A stretch of DNA of 64,000 bases from an uncultured Chryseobacterium sp. (lineage in GTDB: Bacteria > Bacteroidota > Bacteroidia > Flavobacteriales > Weeksellaceae). Below are positions 8,699 to 17,490 of the stretch, one piece after another (position 1 is the stretch's first letter; each line of letters begins with the position of its first letter). The translations under genes were made by a program, and so were the position numbers. The stretch is from assembly GCA_913778085.1 (NCBI GenBank), contig CAJYXJ010000064.1:62001-126000 (forward strand), given 5' to 3'. Below the pieces are notes generated by a model. The model was not told where the DNA came from. It made no database searches and saw only the letters and a program-made list of their open reading frames with translations.

Positions 8699-9532
8699 AT
8701 GGAAACTTCCACAGTATCAGTTATTGTCCCATGTTATAATCAGGCTCAGTATCTTGATGAATGCTTGCAGTCTGTATCAAATCAAACCTATTCAGATTGG
8801 GAGTGTCTTATTATTGATGACGGCTCACCGGATAATACCGAACAGGTTGCGCAAAAATGGATAGAAAAAGACCCGCGTTTTACCTATTATAAAAAAGAAA
8901 ACGGCGGAGTAGCCTCAGCACGAAATTATGCGCTAAAAAAAATAAAAGGCCAATGGATTCTTCCTTTGGATGGTGATGATAAAATACATGAAAATTATCT
9001 CTCTTGTGCTGTTGAAAAAATGAAGGAAGGGTATGACCTTATTTATTGCCGTGCCGATTATTTCGGGTTGAGAAACGAACCATTCTTATTGCCCGACTAT
9101 AATTATGAGAATTTACTGAAATATAACGTCATCTTCTGCTCGGCACTTTTTAGGAGAGATAAATTAGGATCTATACGTTATGACGAAAATATGATTCATG
9201 GATTGGAAGATTGGGAATTCTGGATTTCGTATCTTTCCGGACAGGATATGAAAGTATTCCGCTTGGATCAGACCCTTTTTTATTACAGAATTAAAAGCAG
9301 TTCAAGAAATGAAGGCATCAACAGTAACTTAAGAATTATGGATGAAACAAAAAAATACATCCTCGAAAAACATAATAAGACCTATCTACGTGTTTTCGGT
9401 GATTATTTTCATCTGATATGGAAAGTCTCTGCGTTGGAAAGAGAAAATAATCAATATAAAAAAATCATCAACAGTAAAAAATATCAGGTTATAAGCAAGC
9501 TGATCGGCTATATCAACAAAATACGCCCCTAA
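8699..9532 (+). CDS. Glycosyltransferase family 2
   Basis: A 277-residue GT-A enzyme with VSVIVPCYNQAQYLDECL at the N-terminus, LIIDDGSPDNT and the DxD-like PLDGDDKIH motif near residue 90. The later part contains GLEDWEFWISYL, where GT2 enzymes usually hold the ED catalytic base motif. No membrane helices, so it works on the cytosolic face of the inner membrane. It begins 2 bases after the WbsX stop, implying translational coupling. Donor and acceptor cannot be inferred. Confidence 0.9.
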   Translation: METSTVSVIVPCYNQAQYLDECLQSVSNQTYSDWECLIIDDGSPDNTEQVAQKWIEKDPRFTYYKKENGGVASARNYALKKIKGQWILPLDGDDKIHENYLSCAVEKMKEGYDLIYCRADYFGLRNEPFLLPDYNYENLLKYNVIFCSALFRRDKLGSIRYDENMIHGLEDWEFWISYLSGQDMKVFRLDQTLFYYRIKSSSRNEGINSNLRIMDETKKYILEKHNKTYLRVFGDYFHLIWKVSALERENNQYKKIINSKKYQVISKLIGYINKIRP

Positions 9533-9557
9533 TCCCTTGAAAAAACGAACATAAAAG

Positions 9558-10475
9558 ATGAATCCATTAGTTTCCGTCATTATTCCCAACTATAACCATG
9601 AGCGTTTTCTCTTACAAAGGCTGAAAAGCGTATATGAACAAACATATGAAAACTTTGAGGTAATCCTTCTGGACGACTGCTCTTCTGATGACAGCAGGAA
9701 AATACTGCAGCAGTATGCTTCCCACCCCAAAACATCACATATTGTTTTTAACGAAAAAAACTCCGGTAGTCCTTTTGCACAATGGGAAAAAGGGATTGCT
9801 CTTGCAAAAGCAGACTATATATGGATTGCAGAAAGTGATGATTTCTGTGAAGTGGATTTTCTTGAAAAATTAATGCCACTATTCTTCGAAAAAGAAAATA
9901 TCGGATTGGTCTATAGCAGATCAAATAATGTTGATGAAAACGAAAACTTTTATGATACCTTCTGGCCCGATAGCCTTGATGCTCAGCGGTGGAAATCCTC
10001 ATATTATAACGACGGAAAAAACGAAATCCGCAATTTTTTAAAGTTCAGAAATACCGTTCCCAATGCGAGTGCCTGCGTTTTTAAAAAACAGAATTTCGAT
10101 TTTACAAAAATTAAAACGATGTTTTACGCAGGGGACTGGCTTTTTTGGGTTACGTTACTTTTAACAAGCAATGTATATTTTTGCTGCGAAGTGCTTAATC
10201 ATTTCAGATTTCATGATAAAACCACCCGAAGCCAAGAATTTGCTAACCGTAAAAAATATATTGAATACTCCAATACCCTTTCTTTTATATACAGCAGTAT
10301 CAATGAAGAGCTGACCTATGAAAGGAATCACTTCTGGATTTATTATGAAATCCGGAAACAGCCCATATCCATGCTATTTTTATTTAAGAAAGCCCGGCCT
10401 CTTTTTTATGCCTATTCTTTTTTCAGATATAAACTGCTGAAACATCAGATCAGAACCAAAATTTTACACAGATGA
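9558..10475 (+). CDS. Glycosyltransferase family 2
   Basis: A 305-residue GT-A protein: VSVIIPNYNHERFLLQRL, VILLDDCSSDDS and the metal-site region WIAESDDFCE are all present in the expected order. AGDWLFWVTL further on may carry the acceptor-side aspartate. It overlaps the next gene by 4 bases (ATGA at 10472-10475), a sign of translational coupling. No transmembrane segments. Sugar specificity is unknown. Confidence 0.9.
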   Translation: MNPLVSVIIPNYNHERFLLQRLKSVYEQTYENFEVILLDDCSSDDSRKILQQYASHPKTSHIVFNEKNSGSPFAQWEKGIALAKADYIWIAESDDFCEVDFLEKLMPLFFEKENIGLVYSRSNNVDENENFYDTFWPDSLDAQRWKSSYYNDGKNEIRNFLKFRNTVPNASACVFKKQNFDFTKIKTMFYAGDWLFWVTLLLTSNVYFCCEVLNHFRFHDKTTRSQEFANRKKYIEYSNTLSFIYSSINEELTYERNHFWIYYEIRKQPISMLFLFKKARPLFYAYSFFRYKLLKHQIRTKILHR

Positions 10476-11431
10476 AGCATCATAAAGCCTTTTGTACGAT
10501 TATTACCAACAATTATTTTTCGTGGGCATTATCCCTATATGATTCTTTGCAGAAATTTGATGAGGATATCATTCTTTATGTAGCCGTGGTAGACCATACC
10601 TTTCAAGACCATTATGATAAGATATTAGGAAAAAATATAAAAATAATAACGCTTAATGATCTTGGAAATATCGGATTTGCGAAGGAAATCATTAATAAAT
10701 ACAAAGATCAGCTAAATATACTAAGATGGGCATTAAAACCGATAGTAATATCTAAATGTTTGGATTTCAGTGAAAAAGTTATTTTTACAGATGCAGATAT
10801 TTATTTTTTTAATTCTTATCAGTTTCTGTTTGATGACCTGGATACAAATAATGTTCTTCTTACTCCTCACTGGAGTCCTAAGACGCCTGCAAAAAATAAA
10901 GTGGAATATGAAACCATATTTAAAAATGGCATTTACAATGCCGGGTTTATCGGCGCAAACAGAAAAGGCAGGGAAGTGATTGAATTCTGGGCAGAAAGCT
11001 GCTATACTTTCTGCGGAAAAAATGCTGAAGTAGGATTGCATTATGATCAGACTTACCTCAATCTACTCCCAATATATTACGACAACGTACTAATCGTCAA
11101 ACACAAAGGATGCAATATTGCAAGCTGGAATATTGAGGTATGTGAAAGGACACTTGATCCCACCACCAATCAAGTTAAAATTATTGATCAATACCCAATC
11201 ATATTTATACATTTCACTAATGTTACTATTGATGGAATATTAAAAAATACCGATCCACTGCTAAAAAATCATTTGCTTGAATTTAATAATACAATGATAA
11301 AAAATGGATTTAGGGATATTATAAAAGAAAGATTGGCTTATTTTGAAAGACTTGTAAAAGAACAAAATGAAACAGCATGGGATAAGTTGGTAAAAAGAAT
11401 AAAGCTGGTTTATTACAAAATAAGATACTGA
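10472..11431 (+). CDS. GT-A glycosyltransferase (GT8-like)
   Basis: A 319-residue protein unlike its GT2 neighbours. It starts with CTIITNNYFSWALSLYDSL and carries VIFTDADIYFF, a DxD metal site with the DADIYF context typical of GT8-like and related retaining transferases, followed by NAGFIGANRKG and HYDQTYLNLLP. These positions fit nucleotide-sugar binding and catalysis in that fold. It overlaps the previous gene by 4 bases. Block 11161-11220 counts 27% GC, so the gene belongs to the AT-rich part of the locus. A substrate cannot be assigned. Confidence 0.78.
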   Translation: MKHHKAFCTIITNNYFSWALSLYDSLQKFDEDIILYVAVVDHTFQDHYDKILGKNIKIITLNDLGNIGFAKEIINKYKDQLNILRWALKPIVISKCLDFSEKVIFTDADIYFFNSYQFLFDDLDTNNVLLTPHWSPKTPAKNKVEYETIFKNGIYNAGFIGANRKGREVIEFWAESCYTFCGKNAEVGLHYDQTYLNLLPIYYDNVLIVKHKGCNIASWNIEVCERTLDPTTNQVKIIDQYPIIFIHFTNVTIDGILKNTDPLLKNHLLEFNNTMIKNGFRDIIKERLAYFERLVKEQNETAWDKLVKRIKLVYYKIRY

Positions 11432-11432
11432 A

Positions 11433-12374
11433 ATGATGAAAGAAAAATTAGTAAGTGTCTGTATTACTACATACAATAAAGAAAAATACGTTAAGAGAAC
11501 CCTTCTTAGTGCATTAAACCAAACAACTGATTTCGATTATGAAATTATAATCTCTGATGATAATTCAAAAGATGCTACCGTTTCTGTAATCAGAAATATT
11601 ATCAATACACATCCTAAAGGCCATATTATCAAGCTTTACCAACAGCCCAAAAATCTTACGGTAAATCCCAATATGCTGTTTGTTTTCTCAAAATGTAACG
11701 GAAAATATATTGCGATGTTAGACGGAGACGATCAGTGGACTGATGAAAAAAAATTACAGAAACAATTTGATTTTCTGGAAGAAAACCACGATTTCAGTGC
11801 AGTAGGGACAGATTCACATATTGTTTATTTGGATTCCGGAAAAACAGAAAATTTTTCAAAATTTTCCGGTAAAGAATTATCCATTAATGATTTATTGGAA
11901 ATAAGATATTTTCAGACATCAACATTTTTTTTTAAAAAAAATATCTTACAGGAGGATTTTCCAGTAGATATCAATGCAAATGACAGATGCCTCTTCCTTC
12001 TTGCAGGATGCTTTGGCAAAGTAAAGGTTTTAGAAGATATTACCTGTAATCACTTCAAATATAATGATAGTCTTTCGGTAAATTTAAAGTACGAAGATGT
12101 AAAATCAGATTTTAATATGTATCCGTTTATCACAAAACTAAGTAATAAAATTAATAAACTAGAATTTAAAAGATATCTTTACTATACTCTTATGGCCTAT
12201 CCAAGCATGGTTTCAAAAACAGATTTTCGTAAAGCATGCTTGGGATATTTTTTGTATAATATGCTGTCAAAATTTTCATTTCATCCTTTAAAATTATATC
12301 ATGTTGCCAAATGGAGCAGGCATACGATAAATCAAAAATACCAGATAAACGTTAAGAATAAAAGTTTTATTTAA
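11433..12374 (+). CDS. Glycosyltransferase family 2
   Basis: A 313-residue GT-A protein. VSVCITTYNKEKYVKRTL, YEIIISDDNSKDAT and MLDGDDQWTDEKKLQKQ are clear GT2 motifs; the WTDEKKLQKQFDFLEE stretch closely resembles the protein at 6667-7557, so the two are probably paralogues or relatives with a similar donor. The ATG at 11433 lies just after the upstream stop; a second ATG follows at 11436. The gene is AT-rich and ends 9 bases before an SDR-like gene with clearly higher GC. Confidence 0.9.
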   Translation: MMKEKLVSVCITTYNKEKYVKRTLLSALNQTTDFDYEIIISDDNSKDATVSVIRNIINTHPKGHIIKLYQQPKNLTVNPNMLFVFSKCNGKYIAMLDGDDQWTDEKKLQKQFDFLEENHDFSAVGTDSHIVYLDSGKTENFSKFSGKELSINDLLEIRYFQTSTFFFKKNILQEDFPVDINANDRCLFLLAGCFGKVKVLEDITCNHFKYNDSLSVNLKYEDVKSDFNMYPFITKLSNKINKLEFKRYLYYTLMAYPSMVSKTDFRKACLGYFLYNMLSKFSFHPLKLYHVAKWSRHTINQKYQINVKNKSFI

Positions 12375-12383
12375 ATACAGAAA

Positions 12384-13052
12384 ATGATCATAGGAAATGG
12401 GCTTATTGCCAATGCATTAAAAGGAATTGATACCGAAGGGCACCTGTTTTTTGCTTCGGGTGTATCCAATTCCCTCGAAACCAGAAGCACGGAGTTTGAA
12501 AGAGAATTTTCACTCCTGAAAGAAAGTATTGAAAAACATCCCGACGGCAGACTGGTGTATTTTTCGACCCTCAGCATAAACGACCAGTCTAAGCAGGACA
12601 GCCGTTATGTATTGCATAAGTTGCAGCTGGAAGAGTTTATCCGAAACAATGCTTCAAGCCATTTAATCTTAAGAATAGGAAATATTGTGGGAAAAGGCGG
12701 TAACCCGAATACGCTGTTCAATTTTCTGAAAATCCAGATTTCCGAAGGGAATATTTTTAAAATTCACCGGCAGGCCAGGAGGCTGCTGCTGGATGTTGAT
12801 GATGTTTCAAAATTTTTGCAGGCCCATGGTAACGATTTAAGTAATCAAACCGTTAATTTTGCCTATCCGTATTATTATGATTTAAAGGAAATTGTACAGG
12901 CAATAGAAACCCGCATGCAGAAGAAAGCAACTTATGGAGAAACAGATGAAGGCGATTTTTACAAAGTAGATTTTCACGGAACCGCTGATCATTTTTTTTC
13001 AGGGATTAATGCTGAGGAATATTTAAGGAATTTGACAGAAAAATACATTTAA
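12384..13052 (+). CDS. Short NAD(P)-binding SDR-like protein
   Basis: A 222-residue protein, shorter than the roughly 300 residues of typical sugar epimerases or dehydratases. GNGLIANAL at residues 4-12 fits the GxGxxA nucleotide-binding turn, FSTLSIND sits where SDR enzymes keep the active-site serine, and YVLHK fits YxxxK. LRIGNIVGKGG is also family-like. An in-frame TAA at 12372-12374 rules out a longer N-terminus, so the compact form is real. It may reduce or epimerise a nucleotide sugar, but a substrate cannot be named. Confidence 0.75.
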   Translation: MIIGNGLIANALKGIDTEGHLFFASGVSNSLETRSTEFEREFSLLKESIEKHPDGRLVYFSTLSINDQSKQDSRYVLHKLQLEEFIRNNASSHLILRIGNIVGKGGNPNTLFNFLKIQISEGNIFKIHRQARRLLLDVDDVSKFLQAHGNDLSNQTVNFAYPYYYDLKEIVQAIETRMQKKATYGETDEGDFYKVDFHGTADHFFSGINAEEYLRNLTEKYI

Positions 13053-13066
13053 AAACCGGAACACAA

Positions 13067-13984
13067 ATGCCGAAAATTTATTTTATTATTGTTACCTACA
13101 ACGCCATGAAATGGGCAGAAAAATGCTTCACGAGCCTGAGGCTGTCTTCTGTGCCGGTTCATTGTATTGTCGTTGATAACGGCTCTACGGATGGCAGTCA
13201 GGAGTACATCACCACCCATTTCCCAGAAGTTGAATTCATCCGGTCCGAAAAAAACCTGGGGTTTGGAAAAGCCAATAATATCGGCATAGAAAAAGCTTAT
13301 CGCAAAGGGGCAGATTTCTTTTACCTGATGAACCAGGACGCCTGGATTTATGAAGACAGTGTGGAAAAACTGATTGCTGTTTACCAATCGTATCCCGATA
13401 AAGGAGAAATAGGTATTCTGAGCCCGATGCATATCGACGGTACAGAAAAAAAGCTGGATATTTTTCTTGATAAATATATTGCCCATAATTTTGAAACCCG
13501 CCTGATTTCTGATCTTTATTTTCAAAGTCTGAAACCCTATTACGAAGTAAGTTTTATCAATGCCGCACACTGGCTTCTTCCAAAAGAAACCATAGAAACG
13601 GTTGGAGGATTTAATCCATATTTTTTTCATTACGGAGAAGATGCAGAATATGTAAACCGTATTTTATTCCATAAGAAGAAAACACTCCTGGTCCCTGAAA
13701 GCAAAGTGATACATGATGGAAAACAGTCTCTTTCTAAGGTAGATTACACAAAATATGAGGATCTGAGAATAGAAACCAATATCATGAACCCCTCTATTCC
13801 GGATTCTTTAAAAGCAGAAAAAAAATCACTCAAAAAAAGTATGCTTAAAAATATGTTTGCCGGAAAGAAAAACAACTATCTGAAGCTAGCATCAAAATAT
13901 AAAAAAATCGTTTCTGAGGAAAAAAGATTAATGGAACTCAGAAATACTGTAAATAAGAAGAGCCCCTCGTTTCTTGATCTGTAA
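13067..13984 (+). CDS. Glycosyltransferase family 2 (rhamnosyltransferase-like)
   Basis: A 305-residue GT-A protein with FIIVTYNAMKWAEKCF, CIVVDNGSTDGS, the NLGFGKANNIGI segment and MNQDAWIYE in place of a strict DxD. This combination is usual for the GT2 subgroup that includes rhamnosyltransferases (WcaA/WbbL-like); the subgroup label is an inference. YFFHYGEDAEYVNRIL holds the likely catalytic base region. The C-terminal 60 residues are lysine-rich and could contact the membrane. GC is near that of the housekeeping genes, unlike the AT-rich genes just upstream. Confidence 0.88.
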   Translation: MPKIYFIIVTYNAMKWAEKCFTSLRLSSVPVHCIVVDNGSTDGSQEYITTHFPEVEFIRSEKNLGFGKANNIGIEKAYRKGADFFYLMNQDAWIYEDSVEKLIAVYQSYPDKGEIGILSPMHIDGTEKKLDIFLDKYIAHNFETRLISDLYFQSLKPYYEVSFINAAHWLLPKETIETVGGFNPYFFHYGEDAEYVNRILFHKKKTLLVPESKVIHDGKQSLSKVDYTKYEDLRIETNIMNPSIPDSLKAEKKSLKKSMLKNMFAGKKNNYLKLASKYKKIVSEEKRLMELRNTVNKKSPSFLDL

Positions 13985-14014
13985 ATACATATTCAATATT
14001 TAAAAATACTAAAA

Positions 14015-14761
14015 ATGATAAATAAAATTGCAAAAAAAATAAAGTTACTTTCCCACGCCGGTTCTGCATATCATTGCCCCTATTGTGGTTACAATTCCAA
14101 AGATCTTGAAGTGGTAGGGCATGATCTTAAGGTTTTACGGGATAAACAGGTCATTGGTGGTGGAAGACGTGCTGCAGGCTGTTACAAATGTCATTCCAGA
14201 GACCGGGAAAGGCTTTTATACGCATTCTTAATTGAAGAATTGAAAGTTACGGATAACAAAAATTTCAGTATTCTACACATTGCTCCGGAACCCAAGCTTT
14301 CAAATATACTCCTGGAGTCAAAGCTAAAAGAATACATCTGCGGGGATTTGTTTACCAAAGGATACGATTATCCTAGCCATGTAAGAAACATGAATGTGAT
14401 GGAGATTCCTTATAAAGACAACCATTTTGATCTTGTAATTTGTAATCACGTTTTAGAACATATTCCGGAAGACACAAAAGCGATGAAGGAAATCCACAGA
14501 GTTTTAAAACCAAATGGCCATGCCGTTCTGCAGGTTCCGATTTCAAAAAACAATCAGCAGACTCATGAAGACTTTACCATTACCGACCGCAATAAAAGAG
14601 AAGAATTATTCGGACAGTTTGATCATGTAAGAATTTATGGACAGGATTATGTATCAAGACTGGAAAGTGTGGGGTTTAAAGTAAAAAGGATAAATATTTC
14701 GGAAAAATATAAAAACCTTGGTCTTAATCCCGATGAAGATATTTTCTATTGTGAAAAATAA
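14015..14761 (+). CDS. Class I SAM methyltransferase with zinc-ribbon N-terminus
   Basis: A 248-residue protein. Cys21 and Cys24 in HCPYCGY and Cys56 and Cys59 in CYKCHSRDRERLL form a likely zinc site before the methyltransferase domain. The domain shows FDLVICNHVLEHIPED (about residues 138-152) and HRVLKPNGHAVLQVP, typical of Methyltransf_11 proteins. Motif I is unusual: LHIAPEPKLS rather than a glycine-rich loop. In this locus it would most simply methylate a sugar hydroxyl or a chain end, but the target is not known. Confidence 0.82.
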   Translation: MINKIAKKIKLLSHAGSAYHCPYCGYNSKDLEVVGHDLKVLRDKQVIGGGRRAAGCYKCHSRDRERLLYAFLIEELKVTDNKNFSILHIAPEPKLSNILLESKLKEYICGDLFTKGYDYPSHVRNMNVMEIPYKDNHFDLVICNHVLEHIPEDTKAMKEIHRVLKPNGHAVLQVPISKNNQQTHEDFTITDRNKREELFGQFDHVRIYGQDYVSRLESVGFKVKRINISEKYKNLGLNPDEDIFYCEK

Positions 14762-14785
14762 ATAAGATCAACTAAAATAAAAAGT

Positions 14786-16582
14786 ATGTGCGGAATAGCA
14801 GGAATCATTGCTAATAATGCGGAAAATTATACCGAAGAGCTAAATAGGATGACGGATGCTATTGCACACCGGGGTCCGGATGCGGCACATCATGAGTTTT
14901 ATGAAAATGCAGCATTGGGCCATCGCCGGCTATCTATTATCGACCTTTCCGAAGGTGGTAAACAGCCGATGTTTTCGGATACCAGAAATGAATGCATTGT
15001 TCTGAACGGAGAAATCTACGGCTATCAGGAAATCAAAGCCCAACATTCCGAATATCGTTATAATGGCAGCTCCGACACCGAAGTCATTCTTGCGATGTAC
15101 CAGCAGAAACAGGAAAACCTGATCCGGGATCTTCCCGGCATGTTTGCCTTTGCTATCTGGAATAATGAAAAGAAGGAACTTTTCTGCGCAAGAGACCGTT
15201 TCGGTGAGAAACCTTTCTATTATGCGATCGGAAACAATAACGAATTTATTTTCGCATCGGAAATTAAAGCGATCCTGGCATCGGGCCTTATCCGTCCGGA
15301 GGTGAGTACCGAAGCGATGTCGCATTACCTTCAGCATGGCTATGTAAGCGCCTACCAGAGTATCTACAAAAATATTCATCCTTTACCCCCTGCGCATCAA
15401 CTCATATGGAAAGAAGGAAAAATTTCGGTTTCCCGGTATTACAGCCTTCCTAAGAAAGACAGGGTAATCAGCCTGTCCGATGCAAAAGAAGAATTTAATT
15501 ATCTTCTGAGAAATGCGGTAAAAAAACAGTTGGTCGCCGATGTGGAAGTCGGAAGTTTCCTGAGCGGAGGTCTTGACTCCTCTTCCATTGTTGCGCTTGT
15601 TGATGAATTTTTACCTCAACAGACGACCATCAGTTTTGGATATGACCATGAAGCGAGCGAACTGAAATTTGCCAGAGAAATTGCTGATAAATACCATACC
15701 AACCATATTGAAGTCCACGAAAAGAAGGGTGACCTGGTAACGGCTCTCCTAAAGACTTCACCATTTTTCGACGATCCTTTTGCAGATTATTCTTCAATAC
15801 CACATTTTGAAATATGCAGAAATGCCAGAAAAAACCTTACGGTTGTTCTGTCGGGTGATGCCGGCGACGAATTGTTTGGCGGCTATAATTTTTACAGGGT
15901 AGAAAATCAGCTGAAGAACCATTTCAGTTATAAAAACATCATTGCTCAGTTCGGATTAAGTTTATACCAAAAACTAAAACCTGTTTCTTTTGTTTCCCAA
16001 AACAATATAAAACACAAAAACATTTTGGATTTTCACCGTAATTTTGTCCGGAACGCTTTCAATACCGAAGAGCGGCTTGCTCTGGGGATTTCTTCAAATT
16101 ATGAACAGCCCTACAGCTTCATTCCGGATCCTGATTCTTTAAACGATATCATGAGACATGATCTTGAAACTTATGTTCCGGCCAATATGATGGTAAAATC
16201 CGACCGGATGGCGATGGCCAATTCGCTGGAAGTAAGAACCCCCTTCCTGGACATTGATTTTGCGGAATTCTGTATTCAGCTTCCCGAACAGCTAAAGCTT
16301 ACCAACGATAATGACAAAATTATTCTCCGTGAAGCTATGGGATCTTACTGGACGGAAACCATCAGGAAAAGGCGTAAACAGGGTTTCGGCATGAGTATAA
16401 AAACATGGTTCGAGGAAGAGCATCTTATTAAACTGTCGGATGAACTGCTGAAAAATCCGGATCAGAAAATATTCAGCTATATCGATTTTAAAGCGGTCCA
16501 AAAGTTTTTAAATAAGGATTATAAACATTGGATCCTTCTTCAGCTGTCACTTTGGGCTTATCATAATAAAAAATATTTTTAA
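14786..16582 (+). CDS. asnB: Asparagine synthase (glutamine-hydrolysing)-type amidotransferase
   Basis: A 598-residue two-domain enzyme. Cys2 of MCGIAGI is the nucleophile of the class II glutamine amidotransferase domain (residues 2 to about 200, with HRRLSIIDLS and NGEIYGY). The synthetase domain follows, with the ATP pyrophosphatase loop SGGLDSS at 260-266 and GDAGDELFGGY later. It would use glutamine and ATP to amidate a carboxylate. Its place within a polysaccharide locus suggests amidation of a uronic acid, as proposed for WbpS-type proteins, rather than ordinary asparagine synthesis; the sequence alone cannot decide. The next gene overlaps it by one base (TAATG). Confidence 0.9.
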   Translation: MCGIAGIIANNAENYTEELNRMTDAIAHRGPDAAHHEFYENAALGHRRLSIIDLSEGGKQPMFSDTRNECIVLNGEIYGYQEIKAQHSEYRYNGSSDTEVILAMYQQKQENLIRDLPGMFAFAIWNNEKKELFCARDRFGEKPFYYAIGNNNEFIFASEIKAILASGLIRPEVSTEAMSHYLQHGYVSAYQSIYKNIHPLPPAHQLIWKEGKISVSRYYSLPKKDRVISLSDAKEEFNYLLRNAVKKQLVADVEVGSFLSGGLDSSSIVALVDEFLPQQTTISFGYDHEASELKFAREIADKYHTNHIEVHEKKGDLVTALLKTSPFFDDPFADYSSIPHFEICRNARKNLTVVLSGDAGDELFGGYNFYRVENQLKNHFSYKNIIAQFGLSLYQKLKPVSFVSQNNIKHKNILDFHRNFVRNAFNTEERLALGISSNYEQPYSFIPDPDSLNDIMRHDLETYVPANMMVKSDRMAMANSLEVRTPFLDIDFAEFCIQLPEQLKLTNDNDKIILREAMGSYWTETIRKRRKQGFGMSIKTWFEEEHLIKLSDELLKNPDQKIFSYIDFKAVQKFLNKDYKHWILLQLSLWAYHNKKYF

Positions 16583-17490
16583 TGATACAAATGAAAAAAA
16601 AAATCAGTACTAACTTTTATTATTACCAGTGGGTATTTAATACACGAAAACTCAGAAAAAATTTCCCGAAATTTAAAATATTGAGTTTTAATGAAACCAT
16701 TCGTCAAATCATAGAAGATAAAAAATCAATCAGCAGATTCGGAGATGGGGAATTTCGTCTGTTTTTTCCGGAATTTGCCCTTGAATTTCAGGAAAACAGC
16801 GACGAAATCAGTAAAAGATTAAAAGAGGTGGCATCATCAGACCTTTCCAATCATTTGGTTTGTCTTCCTGAACCCTTTTATAAGACAAAAAATTTCGATA
16901 TCCCAACCAAATACTGGTGGAAAAAGTTTATCAATGTGTACGGGAAAAGAATTCTTCCTTACTTAAACAAGGACAAAGCATATGGAAATCAGTTTATTAC
17001 CCGGTTTTATATTGGGTATAAAGATAAATCTGATGCTAACATCCTTGACACTGTTTCTTTATTAAAAAAAATATGGGAAAAACAAGAAATTTTGATTGTT
17101 GAAGGAAGATACTCACGATTAGGATTGGGTAATGATTTATTTGATAATTCAAAAAATTTAGAAAGGATCATATGCCCGGAAAAAAATGCTTTCCGCTGTT
17201 ATGATAAAATATTAAGTGCTGTAAAAGAGCATGGCAAAAATAAGCTCGTTTTAATCTCATTGGGACCTACTGCAACCATTCTTGCTTATGATCTGGCTAA
17301 AGCAGCATACTGGGCTCTGGACGTAGGACATATCGATATAGAATATATGTGGTTTCTGATGAAAGTAAAAGATAAAGTGTCAATAAGAGGCCGCCATGTA
17401 AATGAAACCAATGAACAACAATCCTTAGATATCCCTAACGAGCTTAAGGATAAATATGAAAAAAGCATTATTTTAGAGATAAAGGAATGA
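16582..17490 (+). CDS. GT-D fold glycosyltransferase (DUF1792/SP_1767 family)
   Basis: A 302-residue protein containing ISRFGDGEFRLFF near residues 50-62. The DGE at 55-57 matches the DxE metal-binding motif of the GT-D fold transferases first described for streptococcal adhesin glycosylation. Other family-like elements are LVCLPEPFY, KYWWKKFINVYG, ILIVEGRYSRLGLGND and VLISLGPTATILAYDLA. It overlaps asnB by one base and the next GT2 by four, so it is within the operon. A second in-frame ATG at 16591 is possible. The role is probably transfer of one sugar in the chain. Confidence 0.85.
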   Translation: MIQMKKKISTNFYYYQWVFNTRKLRKNFPKFKILSFNETIRQIIEDKKSISRFGDGEFRLFFPEFALEFQENSDEISKRLKEVASSDLSNHLVCLPEPFYKTKNFDIPTKYWWKKFINVYGKRILPYLNKDKAYGNQFITRFYIGYKDKSDANILDTVSLLKKIWEKQEILIVEGRYSRLGLGNDLFDNSKNLERIICPEKNAFRCYDKILSAVKEHGKNKLVLISLGPTATILAYDLAKAAYWALDVGHIDIEYMWFLMKVKDKVSIRGRHVNETNEQQSLDIPNELKDKYEKSIILEIKE

